Counted from the stretch's first letter, positions 43,947 through 53,231 are shown. The stretch is 64,000 nt of DNA from Candidatus Chlorobium masyuteum (GCF_011601315.1 NZ_JAAORA010000003.1:186001-250000); one strand, 5' to 3'. Made by a program: numbers and translations. The notes: generated by a model not told the origin, from the sequence alone.

Positions 43947-45206
43947 TTATTTATGATTTTGGGGTGCCGTGAGCATACCAAGAAGATCATCCCCCTCACA
44001 CTCCCCCTTCATTACCTGATCCCTGATGGCAAGAGCAAGTCTGAGCAGCTCCTCCTCTCTTCCCCTGAACTCGCTTCGGGCAGTGATTAACTCCCGAACT
44101 ACCTCTTTTTCAATCTCCCCCAGATGTTTCTGCTCCCGCTCCTGACCTCCCTCCCGGGTGAAGAGTGAAAGATGGTTTTTAATCTCGATATGCAGAGGGT
44201 GGCAGAGTTCATCAAGCAGAAGACGCAACCGCTCCCTGCCAAGCTCAAAAGGATGAAAACGGACCTGTCCGGTCAATTTCAGCTCAAGAAGCAGCTTGCG
44301 TTCATCAACTCCCCTGAAAAGTTTCGGGCGTATCTCTTCTGAAAGACGCCGAAGAGCTTCATCTGCATTGTCAGCACCATCCAGATTGATGGTGGTCACC
44401 ATCATCGGCCGTGGATAGGTTTGACGGAATTCGTGCCGATAGATGCCTTCATCGACGGTAACAAGGTAATATCCCTTGTCGAACCGCTCTTCACCGAAGT
44501 TAACACACTCAGGGGAGCCCGGATTATAGGCATAGGGATGACCATCAGCACGCTCGACAACATAGGGCTTGTGTCCATGACCAAGAGCGACATAATCAAA
44601 TATTGCCGACAGCGGCAGCGCCTCTTCCGGCTTCATATTGCCGATTTCAACCGGAGAGTAGCTCCAGATACCGACATGAAAAAGAAGGATATTGCCGGTT
44701 GTGGCAATTGACTCACAGATACGCTCAACATGGCTGCCTGCCTGTGTACCGATATAACCGAGCCCGTAGATATGTAACCCCTTTATTTCGATATGACCTC
44801 CGCTCCCCTCTTCACTCTTGAAGGGTTCAAACCGGTAACCGCCCGATTCAGTCCGGGACGGTCGCAGAAGGCGGATATAGCCCATCTCCGAGAGAGCCTC
44901 CATCCAGGAGATGCTCTCACGGCGATGGATCCAGTCATGGTTTCCTTCAACTGCAATACAGGGTATCAAGGCATCCTTCAGGGGCTGAAGGCTCTCGATG
45001 GTGCGTGCGAAGGTGCGCGGGAGTATCTGACCGGTGTGGAAAAGGTCACCCGCAATCAGAACAAAATCAACAGCTTCATCAATGGCATTCTTCACAATGG
45101 AATCAAGCATGACAAAAAAATCTTCATACCGCAGAGACCCGGCGGATGCGGTTCGATAGGTTTTGCCAAGATGAAGGTCAGCCGTATGGATAAAGCGAAT
45201 GGTCAT
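43947..45206 (-). CDS. SbcD/Mre11-like DNA exonuclease
   Basis: A 419-residue metallophosphoesterase. The metal-binding motifs are in order: IHTADLHLG (start), LIAGDLFH, EGNHDW, LFHVG and ALGHGH, all as in Mre11/SbcD. The C-terminal 170 residues form the capping and SbcC-binding part. The gene precedes the SbcC-like gene by 11 bases on the same strand, so the complex is made from one transcript. Confidence 0.9.
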   Translation of the reverse strand: MTIRFIHTADLHLGKTYRTASAGSLRYEDFFVMLDSIVKNAIDEAVDFVLIAGDLFHTGQILPRTFARTIESLQPLKDALIPCIAVEGNHDWIHRRESISWMEALSEMGYIRLLRPSRTESGGYRFEPFKSEEGSGGHIEIKGLHIYGLGYIGTQAGSHVERICESIATTGNILLFHVGIWSYSPVEIGNMKPEEALPLSAIFDYVALGHGHKPYVVERADGHPYAYNPGSPECVNFGEERFDKGYYLVTVDEGIYRHEFRQTYPRPMMVTTINLDGADNADEALRRLSEEIRPKLFRGVDERKLLLELKLTGQVRFHPFELGRERLRLLLDELCHPLHIEIKNHLSLFTREGGQEREQKHLGEIEKEVVRELITARSEFRGREEELLRLALAIRDQVMKGECEGDDLLGMLTAPQNHK

Positions 45207-45353
45207 AAGAGCATTAAAGCGCGGTTAGAAAATCAGGTAAAGGAGCAAAAGAAGTTCACATCAAGGACAATAAGGCGCTCAGTGACTGCAACGACGAAGC
45301 ATATAATTCAGCATTCAAAATCGTTTCAATCCTCTCCACTACGTCCACTTCTG

Positions 45354-45746
45354 TCAACCATTTCTCTGCCCACTGAGTCCACTTTCTTCTCTCTCTTCTC
45401 TTCTCACGGCTATCCAGGTCCAGAGCGCTCCGGCTGCATCTACAGCACCAAACAGCAGAAAAACGGGACTGGCGAACCCGAAGAGAATAAAGGCAATAAA
45501 TGCAGCCATGACAAATATCCGGGCATAAATCGAGGCCTGAATAAAGGCTTTGTCAGGATTTTTCAGGGCAAACCGGTAGTAGATACCGAGATTGAAAACA
45601 AGAACGCCCGCGACACGGACCCAGACCTCTGAGGTCGGCGCTATCCCGAAGAGTGAGAGCAGGAGATTCGGCACCACGATAAGGGCTGCGCCAAGCAGAT
45701 TCATATAGAGTCCGAAAAGCTTGAGTGACTGTACCGACTGTTTCAT
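45354..45746 (-). CDS. Small four-helix membrane protein
   Basis: 130 residues from the Met at 45746 (MKQSVQSLKLFGLYMNLLGA). The upstream open frame to 45977 overlaps the protease gene and is rejected. Four hydrophobic segments lie at about 10-30, 40-55, 70-92 and 94-112, followed by a basic C-terminus. The family is not certain; similar small membrane proteins occur as unknowns in Chlorobi. It lies 19 bases after the RTX protease gene on the same strand and may be cotranscribed with it. Confidence 0.7.
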   Translation of the reverse strand: MKQSVQSLKLFGLYMNLLGAALIVVPNLLLSLFGIAPTSEVWVRVAGVLVFNLGIYYRFALKNPDKAFIQASIYARIFVMAAFIAFILFGFASPVFLLFGAVDAAGALWTWIAVRREEREESGLSGQRNG

Positions 45747-45765
45747 TGCTTTAGTGGGGTTGTCG

Positions 45766-47415
45766 TTAAAGTATGACCCAGGCAAGAATACCGATTGAGG
45801 CAACCCCTGCGACGACAGCGGCTCCACCCGATCCGGAACCGGAACTTTCAGTCGCACTCTCAACATAGGGATTTGCAGTAGTAAAGTCATAGGTCTGAAT
45901 GCCCTCGGAGCTGTTTCCGTCACTGTCCCTGACCACTCCGCCATCCAGCGTAACATAGTAGTGCGTGCCGGATGCAAACGACGAGGTCGGGTTTATCGTA
46001 AGGCGGCTCCCGGAAACAGTGAGATTTGAACTTGTCGAAATATCATAGGCCGCCTCAAAAAGAGTCCCTGTCGCTGAATTGATATGAATGGCAGCACTGC
46101 CGGTTCCCTTCTGTATCGCTTCATTGAAGGTGATGACAATATCATCCGTAACACCGACATCCACCGCCCCGTCATTGGGGCTGAAAAGGGTAATCGTCGG
46201 AATGTTGGTATTGATCTGCGTCGTATTGGCAAACTGGAAATGTTCAACGCCGCTCAGATGATCCGAGCCGTCACCTCCGGCTCTCTTGTCCGTAATGGTG
46301 TACACTCCGCTTGAGGCATCATAGGTGATGGTATAGTCACTGCTGTTACCGCTGAAGATCGCTGTATCCGATCCATCACCGCCATTGATGGTATCGTTGC
46401 CTCCACCTCCCGTTATGGTGTTGGCCGCACTGTTACCGGTAATGGTGTCACTGCCGCTCCCTCCCTTGACATTTTCAAGCGTGACTCCGAAAGCGATGCC
46501 AAGGTTATTTGAACCGTCATAGTTCAACGAATTTCCCCTGTTGACGTAGTGAAGGGAGGAGTAGCTCCCCGCTCTCAGATCAACCGTGCAATCGGTCGTG
46601 AAGTTCGAAATATCAATGGTGTCGGTCCCTCCGGCATCCCAGATGGTTTTGTAAAAGGGTACCGCGGGATCGAAGGTGTAGGTATTGTTACCGGTCTGGT
46701 AGCTGTTGTTTGCCCCGTAAAGATACTGGATAGCGGCAATATCATAGACCATAGGGGTTTCAGGAAGTACGGCGATGGTTTGACTGGCATCCACATACCA
46801 TTTATGCCAGTCGTTATAGGACATAACCGAATAGATCCTGTAATCGAGACTTTCAGGAAGATAGGGCCCGGCAGAGTTGGTTCCGGAGTAGTTTCCCGGA
46901 TGCTTCAGACCGAGTCCATGACCGATTTCATGAATCAGTGAGTAGTAGTTGAAGGAGCTGTTCGTCCACGAACTGCCGGTGGCATAAGCGGGATTGATCC
47001 ATACATCGGCGGCCGAGGCCCAGTAGTCATCAGGATAATAGCACCATCCCCAGGATCCGCTTACGGCGGAGGAAAATGCCAGACGAAAGTCACCGACACT
47101 TGCTGCGGTATCAGCAACCTGTGTGAAGGAGAGATTGGCAACAACTGCCCATGACTGAAACACACTGCTCGCGGCAGCAATCTGGGTTGCTGTCAGAGCG
47201 AAATGCGATGATGCATCCGGTTCATTCGTATTGGAGTAATCACTCTGCCAATAGGCTGTTGCTCCATCGATCCAGGGAAAGCTGTAGGAGAGCGATACAA
47301 CACCGCTGGAACCGGCACGCCATTTTACATGATCTTCATTAAGCAGCGGATCAATCGTACTGACACCGCTCGCGCTGAATATACTTATGGCAGAAGATGT
47401 TGAGGGACTCGGCAT
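45766..47415 (-). CDS. Serralysin-like RTX zinc metalloprotease (M10B) with Ig-like domain and C-terminal hydrophobic tail
   Basis: A 549-residue secreted protease. The metzincin zinc site HEIGHGLGLKHP (162-173) and Met-turn SVMSYND (Met198) mark the catalytic domain. The peptidase C-terminal and RTX region has GGxGxDxxx units (318-350: GGSGSDTITGNS, GGGGNDTINGGDGSD) that bind calcium. Residues about 405-515 form an SbsA/Big-type Ig-like domain (LFSPNDGAVDVGV...). The end is a Gly/Ser linker and an 18-residue hydrophobic segment finishing AWVIL. There is no Sec signal, so type I secretion by the operon at 30-36 kb is likely. No zymogen propeptide is evident. Confidence 0.9.
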   Translation of the reverse strand: MPSPSTSSAISIFSASGVSTIDPLLNEDHVKWRAGSSGVVSLSYSFPWIDGATAYWQSDYSNTNEPDASSHFALTATQIAAASSVFQSWAVVANLSFTQVADTAASVGDFRLAFSSAVSGSWGWCYYPDDYWASAADVWINPAYATGSSWTNSSFNYYSLIHEIGHGLGLKHPGNYSGTNSAGPYLPESLDYRIYSVMSYNDWHKWYVDASQTIAVLPETPMVYDIAAIQYLYGANNSYQTGNNTYTFDPAVPFYKTIWDAGGTDTIDISNFTTDCTVDLRAGSYSSLHYVNRGNSLNYDGSNNLGIAFGVTLENVKGGSGSDTITGNSAANTITGGGGNDTINGGDGSDTAIFSGNSSDYTITYDASSGVYTITDKRAGGDGSDHLSGVEHFQFANTTQINTNIPTITLFSPNDGAVDVGVTDDIVITFNEAIQKGTGSAAIHINSATGTLFEAAYDISTSSNLTVSGSRLTINPTSSFASGTHYYVTLDGGVVRDSDGNSSEGIQTYDFTTANPYVESATESSGSGSGGAAVVAGVASIGILAWVIL

Positions 47416-47820
47416 AAGGGCGTCTATAGTTCAATCTAAGGAGACGAAGGCTGTCGAATACCACACTCCCGGCAAAGCGCTGTTTGCCGTAAAGCACAAG
47501 CTAAAAAAGTTCCATTCAATGCACAACGGCTGTAAGAATACTGTAAGGAAGCAGTTGCGGCTTTTTCACTTCACTACTTTCAAACAGTAATGGTCTCTTC
47601 CCGATCCGTTCATCGCGACAGGTAGTTGCTACCGCAGAAAGGAATGACCATTGAGCGGTTACGCTGTCATGATCTTGCCGTGCCTGGAGTTTATGCGAAA
47701 AGAGGAGAGGCAAAAAGCAGAAAGAGAAGAATAAAAACAGCGAAATCGATAAAATAATGGTAATCTGCCTCTACGCTTCCATGATGTCCAATGCAGGTTT
47801 ACCATGAGGAATTTTCAGCC
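47416..47820. other. Intergenic region upstream of the RTX protease
   Basis: 405 bases between the protease (minus) and the HigA-like gene (plus). It should contain the protease promoter. No HigB toxin frame was found. The part 47700-47760 is A-rich. No hairpin with a T run was seen. Confidence 0.45.
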
Positions 47821-48129
47821 ATGAATGACAAAATAATGTTGCCGCTTCATCCCGGAACGGTTCTGTTTGAGGAGTACATTACTCCCATGAATCTGACTGA
47901 AGGCCGGATAGCCGAGGATATCCATATTCCTGTATGGCGCATTAACGAAATCATCGCAGGAAAACGAAGCATCACCGCAGAGACCTCGCTGCGGCTTGCC
48001 CGCTATTTCGGAACCCCGCCGCAGTTCTGGTTTGGCCTGCAGATGGACTATGATCTTAAAACAGCCATGAACAGCATGGGACCGATTATTGCCCGTGATA
48101 TCCAGGCTTATGACGACTCAAGGCCATAA
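47821..48129 (+). CDS. HigA-type helix-turn-helix antitoxin, apparently without toxin
   Basis: 102 residues from the ATG at 47821 (MNDKIMLPLHPGTVLFEEYI), with GAGGAA 8 bases before it; the frame opens at 47791. It carries the HigA features PGTVLFEEYITPMNLTEGRIAEDIHIP, helix-turn-helix SITAETSLRLARYFGTPPQFWFGLQ and the YDLKTA tail. HigA normally follows higB, neutralises it and represses the operon. No HigB-like frame lies upstream, so this is an orphan regulator or a solitary antitoxin. Confidence 0.8.
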   Translation: MNDKIMLPLHPGTVLFEEYITPMNLTEGRIAEDIHIPVWRINEIIAGKRSITAETSLRLARYFGTPPQFWFGLQMDYDLKTAMNSMGPIIARDIQAYDDSRP

Positions 48130-48136
48130 GGCACCG

Positions 48137-49450
48137 TCAGCGGTTATCTTCATCACGGTTTTCTCTTTCAGTTTCAGCACCGACCGCAAGTTCTGAAGGT
48201 ATCTGGCGAGTAACCTTTGCACCAAGCTTCCTGATCTCCTCCACCCTTCCGACAAGATTACCCCTCCCCTCTTTCAGTCGTTTGAGAGCAAGGTCAAAGG
48301 AGTCCGAGAGAGCTGATAGCTTTTTGCGTCCATCCATTACTGCCTCAAGCACAAGCAGCACCTGATCGTAGATTCTACCCGCTTTTTCAGCAATAAGCTC
48401 GGCGTTACGGTTCTCGTTTTCCCGACGCCAGATCTGGGCAATGAGCTTGAGCGTTATCATCAGTGTGGCCGGACCGCACAACACGACGTTCTTTCCGGCA
48501 AGACCATACATCAGCTCCGGGTCGGCCTTCATCACAGCCTGCCATGCGGGTTCGAGGGGAATACACATGATAACAAAATCAAGTGTCCGGTTACCGCCAA
48601 GAGCGCTGTACTCCTTTGACTGAAGTTCGGTGATATGACGAAGCACCGATTGTGTATGCTCCCTGAGGGCCTGAGCCTGTTGCGGCTCGTCATCAAGCGT
48701 GCAGTATCGCTCGTATGCCGTAAGGGAGACCTTGGAATCGACAATCACCGCTTTATTGCCGGGAAGCATAACCAGAAAATCGGGTCGTTTCAACTGGCCA
48801 TTCTCCTGTCGAAGGCTCTCCTGCGCCATATACTCACGCCCTTTTTCAAGACCGGAAGCTTCAAAAATCCTTTCGATAATCAACTCCCCCCAGTCTCCCT
48901 GCATTTTTGAGTCCCCTTTGATAGCCTTTGCCAATGTATTGGCCTCATCGCTCACCCGACCGCTCAGTTCCTGGAGCTGACGGACCTGTTCAATCAGGCG
49001 TCCCGACAGTTCCGTATCGGAAGCGTGCACCTCATCAACCCGCTTGCGAAAAGCGTCAAGCTGCTCGCGTAGCGGTTGCAAAAGCGTCTCAAGGCGCTCA
49101 CGGTTCTCCTGTCCGAAAGCCCTTCCCCGCTCCTCGAATATCCTGTTCGAAAGATTTTCAAACTCACTTTTCAGGCGTGCTTCCGACTCCTGCATTAGAG
49201 CCGTTTTTTCAGCGGCACTTCGCCGTTCATTGTCAAGATCAGATTCAAGCCGGGCAAACCGGATGTTTGCTGCCTCAAGCTCGGAGGATTTCATTGCAAA
49301 CTGGTTCGCGCTTCGGGCGGCATCCTCTTCAACAAGGCGAAGACGTTGCAGCTCGGCTTTCAATGGCGCATCGCGAACAACCCTGTAGGCCACAAAAAGC
49401 AGCAAAAGAAGCAGCAGAAGGAGGATTGAAACAATGAAAATGGATGTCAT
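48137..49450 (-). CDS. rmuC: DNA recombination protein RmuC
   Basis: 437 residues from the Met at 49450. An N-terminal membrane anchor (IFIVSILLLLLLLLLFVAYRV) is followed by a coiled coil (about 30-170) and the RmuC nuclease-like domain: KMQGDWGELIIERIFEASGLEKGREY, DFLVMLPGNKAVIVDSKVSL with the PD-(D/E)XK-type D..DSK residues, and FVIMCIPLEPAW. RmuC limits recombination at inverted repeats in E. coli. It is convergent with the HigA-like gene (7-base gap). Confidence 0.93.
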   Translation of the reverse strand: MTSIFIVSILLLLLLLLLFVAYRVVRDAPLKAELQRLRLVEEDAARSANQFAMKSSELEAANIRFARLESDLDNERRSAAEKTALMQESEARLKSEFENLSNRIFEERGRAFGQENRERLETLLQPLREQLDAFRKRVDEVHASDTELSGRLIEQVRQLQELSGRVSDEANTLAKAIKGDSKMQGDWGELIIERIFEASGLEKGREYMAQESLRQENGQLKRPDFLVMLPGNKAVIVDSKVSLTAYERYCTLDDEPQQAQALREHTQSVLRHITELQSKEYSALGGNRTLDFVIMCIPLEPAWQAVMKADPELMYGLAGKNVVLCGPATLMITLKLIAQIWRRENENRNAELIAEKAGRIYDQVLLVLEAVMDGRKKLSALSDSFDLALKRLKEGRGNLVGRVEEIRKLGAKVTRQIPSELAVGAETERENRDEDNR

Positions 49451-49587
49451 GAGCACTTTTGATGTACCGGCTGGTAAAGCCCGTATGGGTAGTTGTGATT
49501 AAAATTCCCTCTTCTTCATGAAAATATAGTGCTGAAGAGTCGTGAAAACCTGCATGGAGGGAAAAATAGAGGGGATCTCGCACAAAT

Positions 49588-49619
49588 AAAAAGCCCCGAT
49601 CTGTTTTGCGGGGCTTTTT
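49588..49619 (-). terminator. Rho-independent terminator of the small lipoprotein gene
   Basis: AAAAAGCCCCG (49588-49597, with the next base) pairs with CGGGGCTTTTT (49609-49619), with a short loop. It lies 27 bases after the lipoprotein stop on the minus strand and upstream of rmuC, so it separates the two transcription units. T runs are present on both strands. Confidence 0.85.
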
Positions 49620-49645
49620 CGAGAGGAGAACCAGGAGCCGGAAAC

Positions 49646-49822
49646 TTATTTGTAAAGAGCACTTCCTGATGGGGTTGATCCGGTATAACTAACTAGAGAG
49701 GTTCGGTTATTTACGGATTCAGGATTGTTGGAGCTTTTGATATCACCCTTGTAGGAAGCCGAGCAACCGGCAAGCGTTATGATACCCGCAACTATTAACA
49801 TCACTGTTTTCATGATAGTCAT
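49646..49822 (-). CDS. Small lipoprotein
   Basis: 58 residues: MTIMKTVMLIVAGIITLAGC and a short Ser/Asn/Thr-rich mature part ending PSGSALYK. The lipobox LAGC gives Cys20. AGGAG lies 7 bases before the ATG at 49822, deciding this start over the internal Met at 49813. A good terminator follows. The mature part of 39 residues has no recognised domain. Short lipoproteins of this kind are often envelope stress or entericidin-like factors, but nothing here shows that. Confidence 0.75.
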   Translation of the reverse strand: MTIMKTVMLIVAGIITLAGCSASYKGDIKSSNNPESVNNRTSLVSYTGSTPSGSALYK

Positions 49823-50068
49823 AATAACACTCCTGTTTTATTTATCCGATCACTGCCCGACACCGTGTATCAGTACTCAGGCATAACTTTACATTACAAA
49901 GCTTATCTTAAAGAATAAACATCATGCCGGGCTGAAGAGTTTCCGGTATGTATCGGGCTTCTCGGTCATGTGTGCGGAGAAAGACTCAAAGCAAAGGTGA
50001 GGCCTGTAAATAACCGGGTATCAGTTTGCAAAACAAGAAGTTTTTCTTACCTTTGTCATTCCTGTAAC

Positions 50069-50142
50069 GGCGAAGTGGCCGAGTGGTCAGGCAGAGGTCT
50101 GCAAAACCTTGTACAGCGGTTCGAATCCGCTCTTCGCCTCCA
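50069..50142 (+). tRNA. tRNA-Cys (anticodon GCA)
   Basis: The cloverleaf reads by eye: acceptor GGCGAAG (50069-50075) with CTTCGCC (50132-50138), discriminator T and encoded CCA (50140-50142). The anticodon loop CTGCAAA carries GCA, and the T arm contains GGTTCGAATCC. U73 is the usual identity base for tRNA-Cys. A terminator follows after 5 bases. Confidence 0.97.
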
Positions 50143-50147
50143 GAAAC

Positions 50148-50177
50148 AAAAAAGCCTGCTCATCGCAGGCTTTTTTG
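50148..50177 (+). terminator. Terminator of tRNA-Cys (also usable by the aminotransferase gene)
   Basis: AAAAAAGCCTGC (50148-50159) pairs with GCAGGCTTTTTT (50165-50176) with a 5-base loop. It is placed between the tRNA and the convergent gene ending at 50201 and has T runs on both strands. Confidence 0.9.
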
Positions 50178-50200
50178 TTTCTGGACTTTTCCCCTCTCTG

Positions 50201-51358
50201 TTATCCGATCTTCTCTGCTCCTGAAATAATGGCCTGGACCAGTTTTTCAATGGTCGGTTCATCAATCAGCACCGGGATGTTGAGGCAGATACTGCTGCGC
50301 AGCATGGTGCCGGTTTTCGGCCAGAGTGTTTCAAGATCAGCGTCACGATAGCGGTCATACTCTCCAAGCAGGTGACCCCAGACACCGGCAAAATGCCAGT
50401 CAAGTGCTTCCGGAAGAATCTTTGTACCGAAACCATGCTCCAGAAGATGAGCTTCAAGCTGCAGGGCAGCCTCGCGGTCCCTCACCCTGAAAATAAGGGT
50501 ATCGCCCTGTGATCCTGCTTCATCACTGAACGGACGAAGCGTGATGTTCTGAAGATGGCGGATTCCATCCTTGATTTTCTGCTTGTTCTCCCGCGATTTC
50601 GAGAGAATCATATCGATTTTGGCAAGCTGTGCCAGACCGATAGCCGCAGTTACCTCGCTGAGACGCAAATTGAGCCCTTTGGAGCGTCTCGGATCCTTGC
50701 CTCTCGGCAGACCGGGAAGATGCATGTGGCCATGGTCGGAAAACTCTGCTGCACGGTCGTAGATCTCCTTGTCATTGGTGACAATGATGCCGCCCTCTCC
50801 GGTATGGAGCGTTTTGCCTGCATCAAATGAGAAGGAGGCTACGCTGCCTATGGTGCCGAGTTTGCGCCCCTTGTATGACGCTCCAAGCGCCTGGGCCGCA
50901 TCCTCAATCAGAATAAGGTTGTGCTTGCGGCAGATTGCCGAAATTTCATCCATTTTCGGTGACGCCCACATGGGAATGGCAACAACAGCTTTTGTTTCCG
51001 GAGTGATGGCCTTCTCGACCTCAAGCGGATCAAGATGATAGGTCTCATCAAGCTCAACCGGCACCGGCACAGCTCCGAGTGCACTGATTGCTTCTATTGG
51101 AGCAATAAAGGTCCAGGCGGTTGTGATAACCTCATCGCCGGGAGCAATTCCGGCACCTGCAAGCGCACAGTGTATTGCCGCCGTTCCGGAGGATACCGCG
51201 TGGGCATACTTTACCCCCATCCAAGCGGCAAATTTCTCCTCAAACTCCCGGGCCTTATAATTGCCTCCACCGTAACGGTAAAGATTGACCTTTTCCCTGC
51301 TGAAAAGTTCCTGAATTTCGGCCAGCTCCTCCCGACCGATTAGTTCTGCACCAGCCAT
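50201..51358 (-). CDS. DegT/DnrJ-family aminotransferase (KdnA-like)
   Basis: A 385-residue PLP aminotransferase. Family motifs are SSGTAAIHCALAGAGIAPGDEVI, the PLP-stacking region LILIEDAAQALGASYKGRKLG and the PLP lysine in SFDAGKTLHTGEGG; LNLRLSEVTAAIGLAQL is also typical. The layout, including MAGAELIGREE at the start and FSDHGHMH, resembles KdnA, which aminates C8 of an oxidised Kdo. The next genes upstream in the operon are an iron-type dehydrogenase and a CMP-sugar synthase, as in kdnAB loci. The exact sugar is inference. Confidence 0.8.
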   Translation of the reverse strand: MAGAELIGREELAEIQELFSREKVNLYRYGGGNYKAREFEEKFAAWMGVKYAHAVSSGTAAIHCALAGAGIAPGDEVITTAWTFIAPIEAISALGAVPVPVELDETYHLDPLEVEKAITPETKAVVAIPMWASPKMDEISAICRKHNLILIEDAAQALGASYKGRKLGTIGSVASFSFDAGKTLHTGEGGIIVTNDKEIYDRAAEFSDHGHMHLPGLPRGKDPRRSKGLNLRLSEVTAAIGLAQLAKIDMILSKSRENKQKIKDGIRHLQNITLRPFSDEAGSQGDTLIFRVRDREAALQLEAHLLEHGFGTKILPEALDWHFAGVWGHLLGEYDRYRDADLETLWPKTGTMLRSSICLNIPVLIDEPTIEKLVQAIISGAEKIG

Positions 51359-51374
51359 ACTCTATTCCACTCCT

Positions 51375-52505
51375 TTAGGTTAATTGAAAAACTACAGATC
51401 TTGCCGACTCTTCGGTAAACTCAACCGGATTGCCCGAGAAGGAGCCTTTAAGGGCTTCGGATGCATGGTGTGCAAACTCAGCGGCATTACCCTTCCCGTA
51501 ACCGTAAGGGACAAGTGTCGGAATACTGAGCTGCCGGTAGAGCTCATCCATCTCTTCAAGCAGCTCTGCGGTTGCCTCAGAGGGTGAGGGTGAGCTGCGC
51601 ATGGGGTTGAGCAGTGCATACTTCTCATAGCCGTTATTATGGTTGTAACGCATAACCTCCTTGAGGAAGATCGCGCCGGCAAGCCCGTGAGGAACCTTGT
51701 TCTTGACTCCGAGATAGTAGGCAAAACCGTTGGTCGGACCATCTCCCGAGTTCATGAGGGCAACGGTTCCGCAAACACTTCCGATGGCAAGGTCAAGGCG
51801 CGATTCAGCCCGGTCGAGCTGGCCCTGCTGGAGGGCATAAAAGGTTCGCTGGAAACCTTCAACAGAAAAAATCCTGCTCAGGGCGGTATGCTTGACTGAA
51901 CCGAAACTGTCAACACAGTGAACCAGGCTGTCCATGGCTGAGGCAATAACACTCTCCATCGGAGCGGTCATGGAGAGACTGGGATCAATAACCGCTTTTT
52001 TAGGAAAATTCTTCCTGCTGTTTATGCCGAGCTTGCGTCCCTCCGCCTCATCAATAAAGACGGCATTAAAGCTGACCTCTGCACCGCTTCCAAGCAGAGA
52101 GGGAACCGTTACCAGCGGCAGGGGGTCGTTGACCCCTTTCGGGAATCCCTTGAGCGAAAGTGCCGGAACCTGATTGGTCAGGAGGAGAGCCACCCCTTTA
52201 CCCAGATCAAGCGTACTGCCTCCGCCTATGGCAATAATACCATCAGGAACATTGCCGCGGAAAAACTCTGCTACATTTTCAAGATGGGCATAGGTCGGCT
52301 CCCCTCCGAATTCGTTGCAGTAGAGTACCGAGTTTTTGTACCCTGTGGTGAGGTTCTTCAGGACATCCTGAAAATAGAGATTCCCGGCAAGATTGGCATC
52401 GTAGATAATACCGGGCTTCTGCACCGCAAGCGCTGCCAGATGCTCATTGAGGTTCAAGGCTTCGTTCACCCCGATGACCAGATCGGTGGATAAAAAGAAA
52501 TTCAT
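51375..52505 (-). CDS. Iron-containing alcohol dehydrogenase (KdnB-like)
   Basis: A 376-residue group III dehydrogenase. The nucleotide motif is IIAIGGGSTLDLGKGVALL. The metal ligands are an Asp and a His in SAMDSLVHCVDSF, a His in NKVPHGLAGA and a later His in RYNHNN, all present. KdnB oxidises the C8 hydroxyl of Kdo before KdnA aminates it, and this gene lies 16 bases before the KdnA-like gene on the same strand. Other polyol or phosphonate dehydrogenases share the fold, so the function rests on context. Confidence 0.78.
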   Translation of the reverse strand: MNFFLSTDLVIGVNEALNLNEHLAALAVQKPGIIYDANLAGNLYFQDVLKNLTTGYKNSVLYCNEFGGEPTYAHLENVAEFFRGNVPDGIIAIGGGSTLDLGKGVALLLTNQVPALSLKGFPKGVNDPLPLVTVPSLLGSGAEVSFNAVFIDEAEGRKLGINSRKNFPKKAVIDPSLSMTAPMESVIASAMDSLVHCVDSFGSVKHTALSRIFSVEGFQRTFYALQQGQLDRAESRLDLAIGSVCGTVALMNSGDGPTNGFAYYLGVKNKVPHGLAGAIFLKEVMRYNHNNGYEKYALLNPMRSSPSPSEATAELLEEMDELYRQLSIPTLVPYGYGKGNAAEFAHHASEALKGSFSGNPVEFTEESARSVVFQLT

Positions 52506-52517
52506 AACAACAGGAGT

Positions 52518-53231
52518 CTATGGGTTGTTCAGGGCTGCCACCTGGCCTGCCAGGTTTTTTTTGTATAGGTAAAACTCAATTAAATCTATTTCCTCGACAG
52601 TATCAATCTCCCAGGTCTGCCAGAACTCCATTTCATAGGCACTGAGCCGGGCACCGATCCGGTTGTTGAAGGTTTTGAGTGTTTCGGGAGTGAAGATATA
52701 GATCGATCCATTCTCTATAAACTGCGCAGGACGATCCTGTCGCATACCTCGATTACGATGATCAAAGTTAAGGCTGCTCCACTTCCCCTCCCTTGATTCC
52801 CAGATGGTGAGGTCATCGGCTCTGGTTACCGAAATCAGGGAGTCTGCGCCATCACGCTCGTAAAGCTCCACCGCCCGGTCAATGTCTCCGGAATTTCGAA
52901 GGGGTGAGGTTGCCTGCAGAAAGACGATGGTGTTGATTGAGAGGCCATAATCAGCCTCAATAACCCCGACAGCGTGCAGAACAGCCGACTCACTGCTCGC
53001 CTTGTCACCCGAAAGTTCCTGTGGCCGTTCAATCACCTCTGCTCCGTACGCTCTTGCAACAGCAGCAATCTCCGGGTTGTCCGTTGAAACAAAGACTCTG
53101 TCAATACGCTTCGATGAGAGTGCCTGCAGAATAGTCCAGGCAAGCAGGGGTTTGCCTGCAACCGGGTAGATATTCTTGTTTTTGAGACCTTTCGAACCGC
53201 CTCTTGCAGGAATGATGGCTACGGTATGCAT
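52518..53231 (-). CDS. CMP-sugar synthase (NeuA-like cytidylyltransferase)
   Basis: A 237-residue nucleotidyltransferase with [15 protein letters not shown] at the N-terminus, the CTP-binding motif of acylneuraminate cytidylyltransferases rather than that of Kds[22 protein letters not shown] and [16 protein letters not shown] support this. It should activate a 2-keto-3-deoxy sugar acid as a CMP derivative. It lies 12 bases before the dehydrogenase gene, so the three gene products likely act on one sugar. Confidence 0.85.
   Translation of the reverse strand: MHTVAIIPARGGSKGLKNKNIYPVAGKPLLAWTILQALSSKRIDRVFVSTDNPEIAAVARAYGAEVIERPQELSGDKASSESAVLHAVGVIEADYGLSINTIVFLQATSPLRNSGDIDRAVELYERDGADSLISVTRADDLTIWESREGKWSSLNFDHRNRGMRQDRPAQFIENGSIYIFTPETLKTFNNRIGARLSAYEMEFWQTWEIDTVEEIDLIEFYLYKKNLAGQVAALNNP

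Noticed and set aside
44793-45632. 279-codon plus-strand frame opposite the SbcD-like and membrane protein genes
   Set aside because: Shadow of two well-supported minus-strand genes; no motif or ribosome site.
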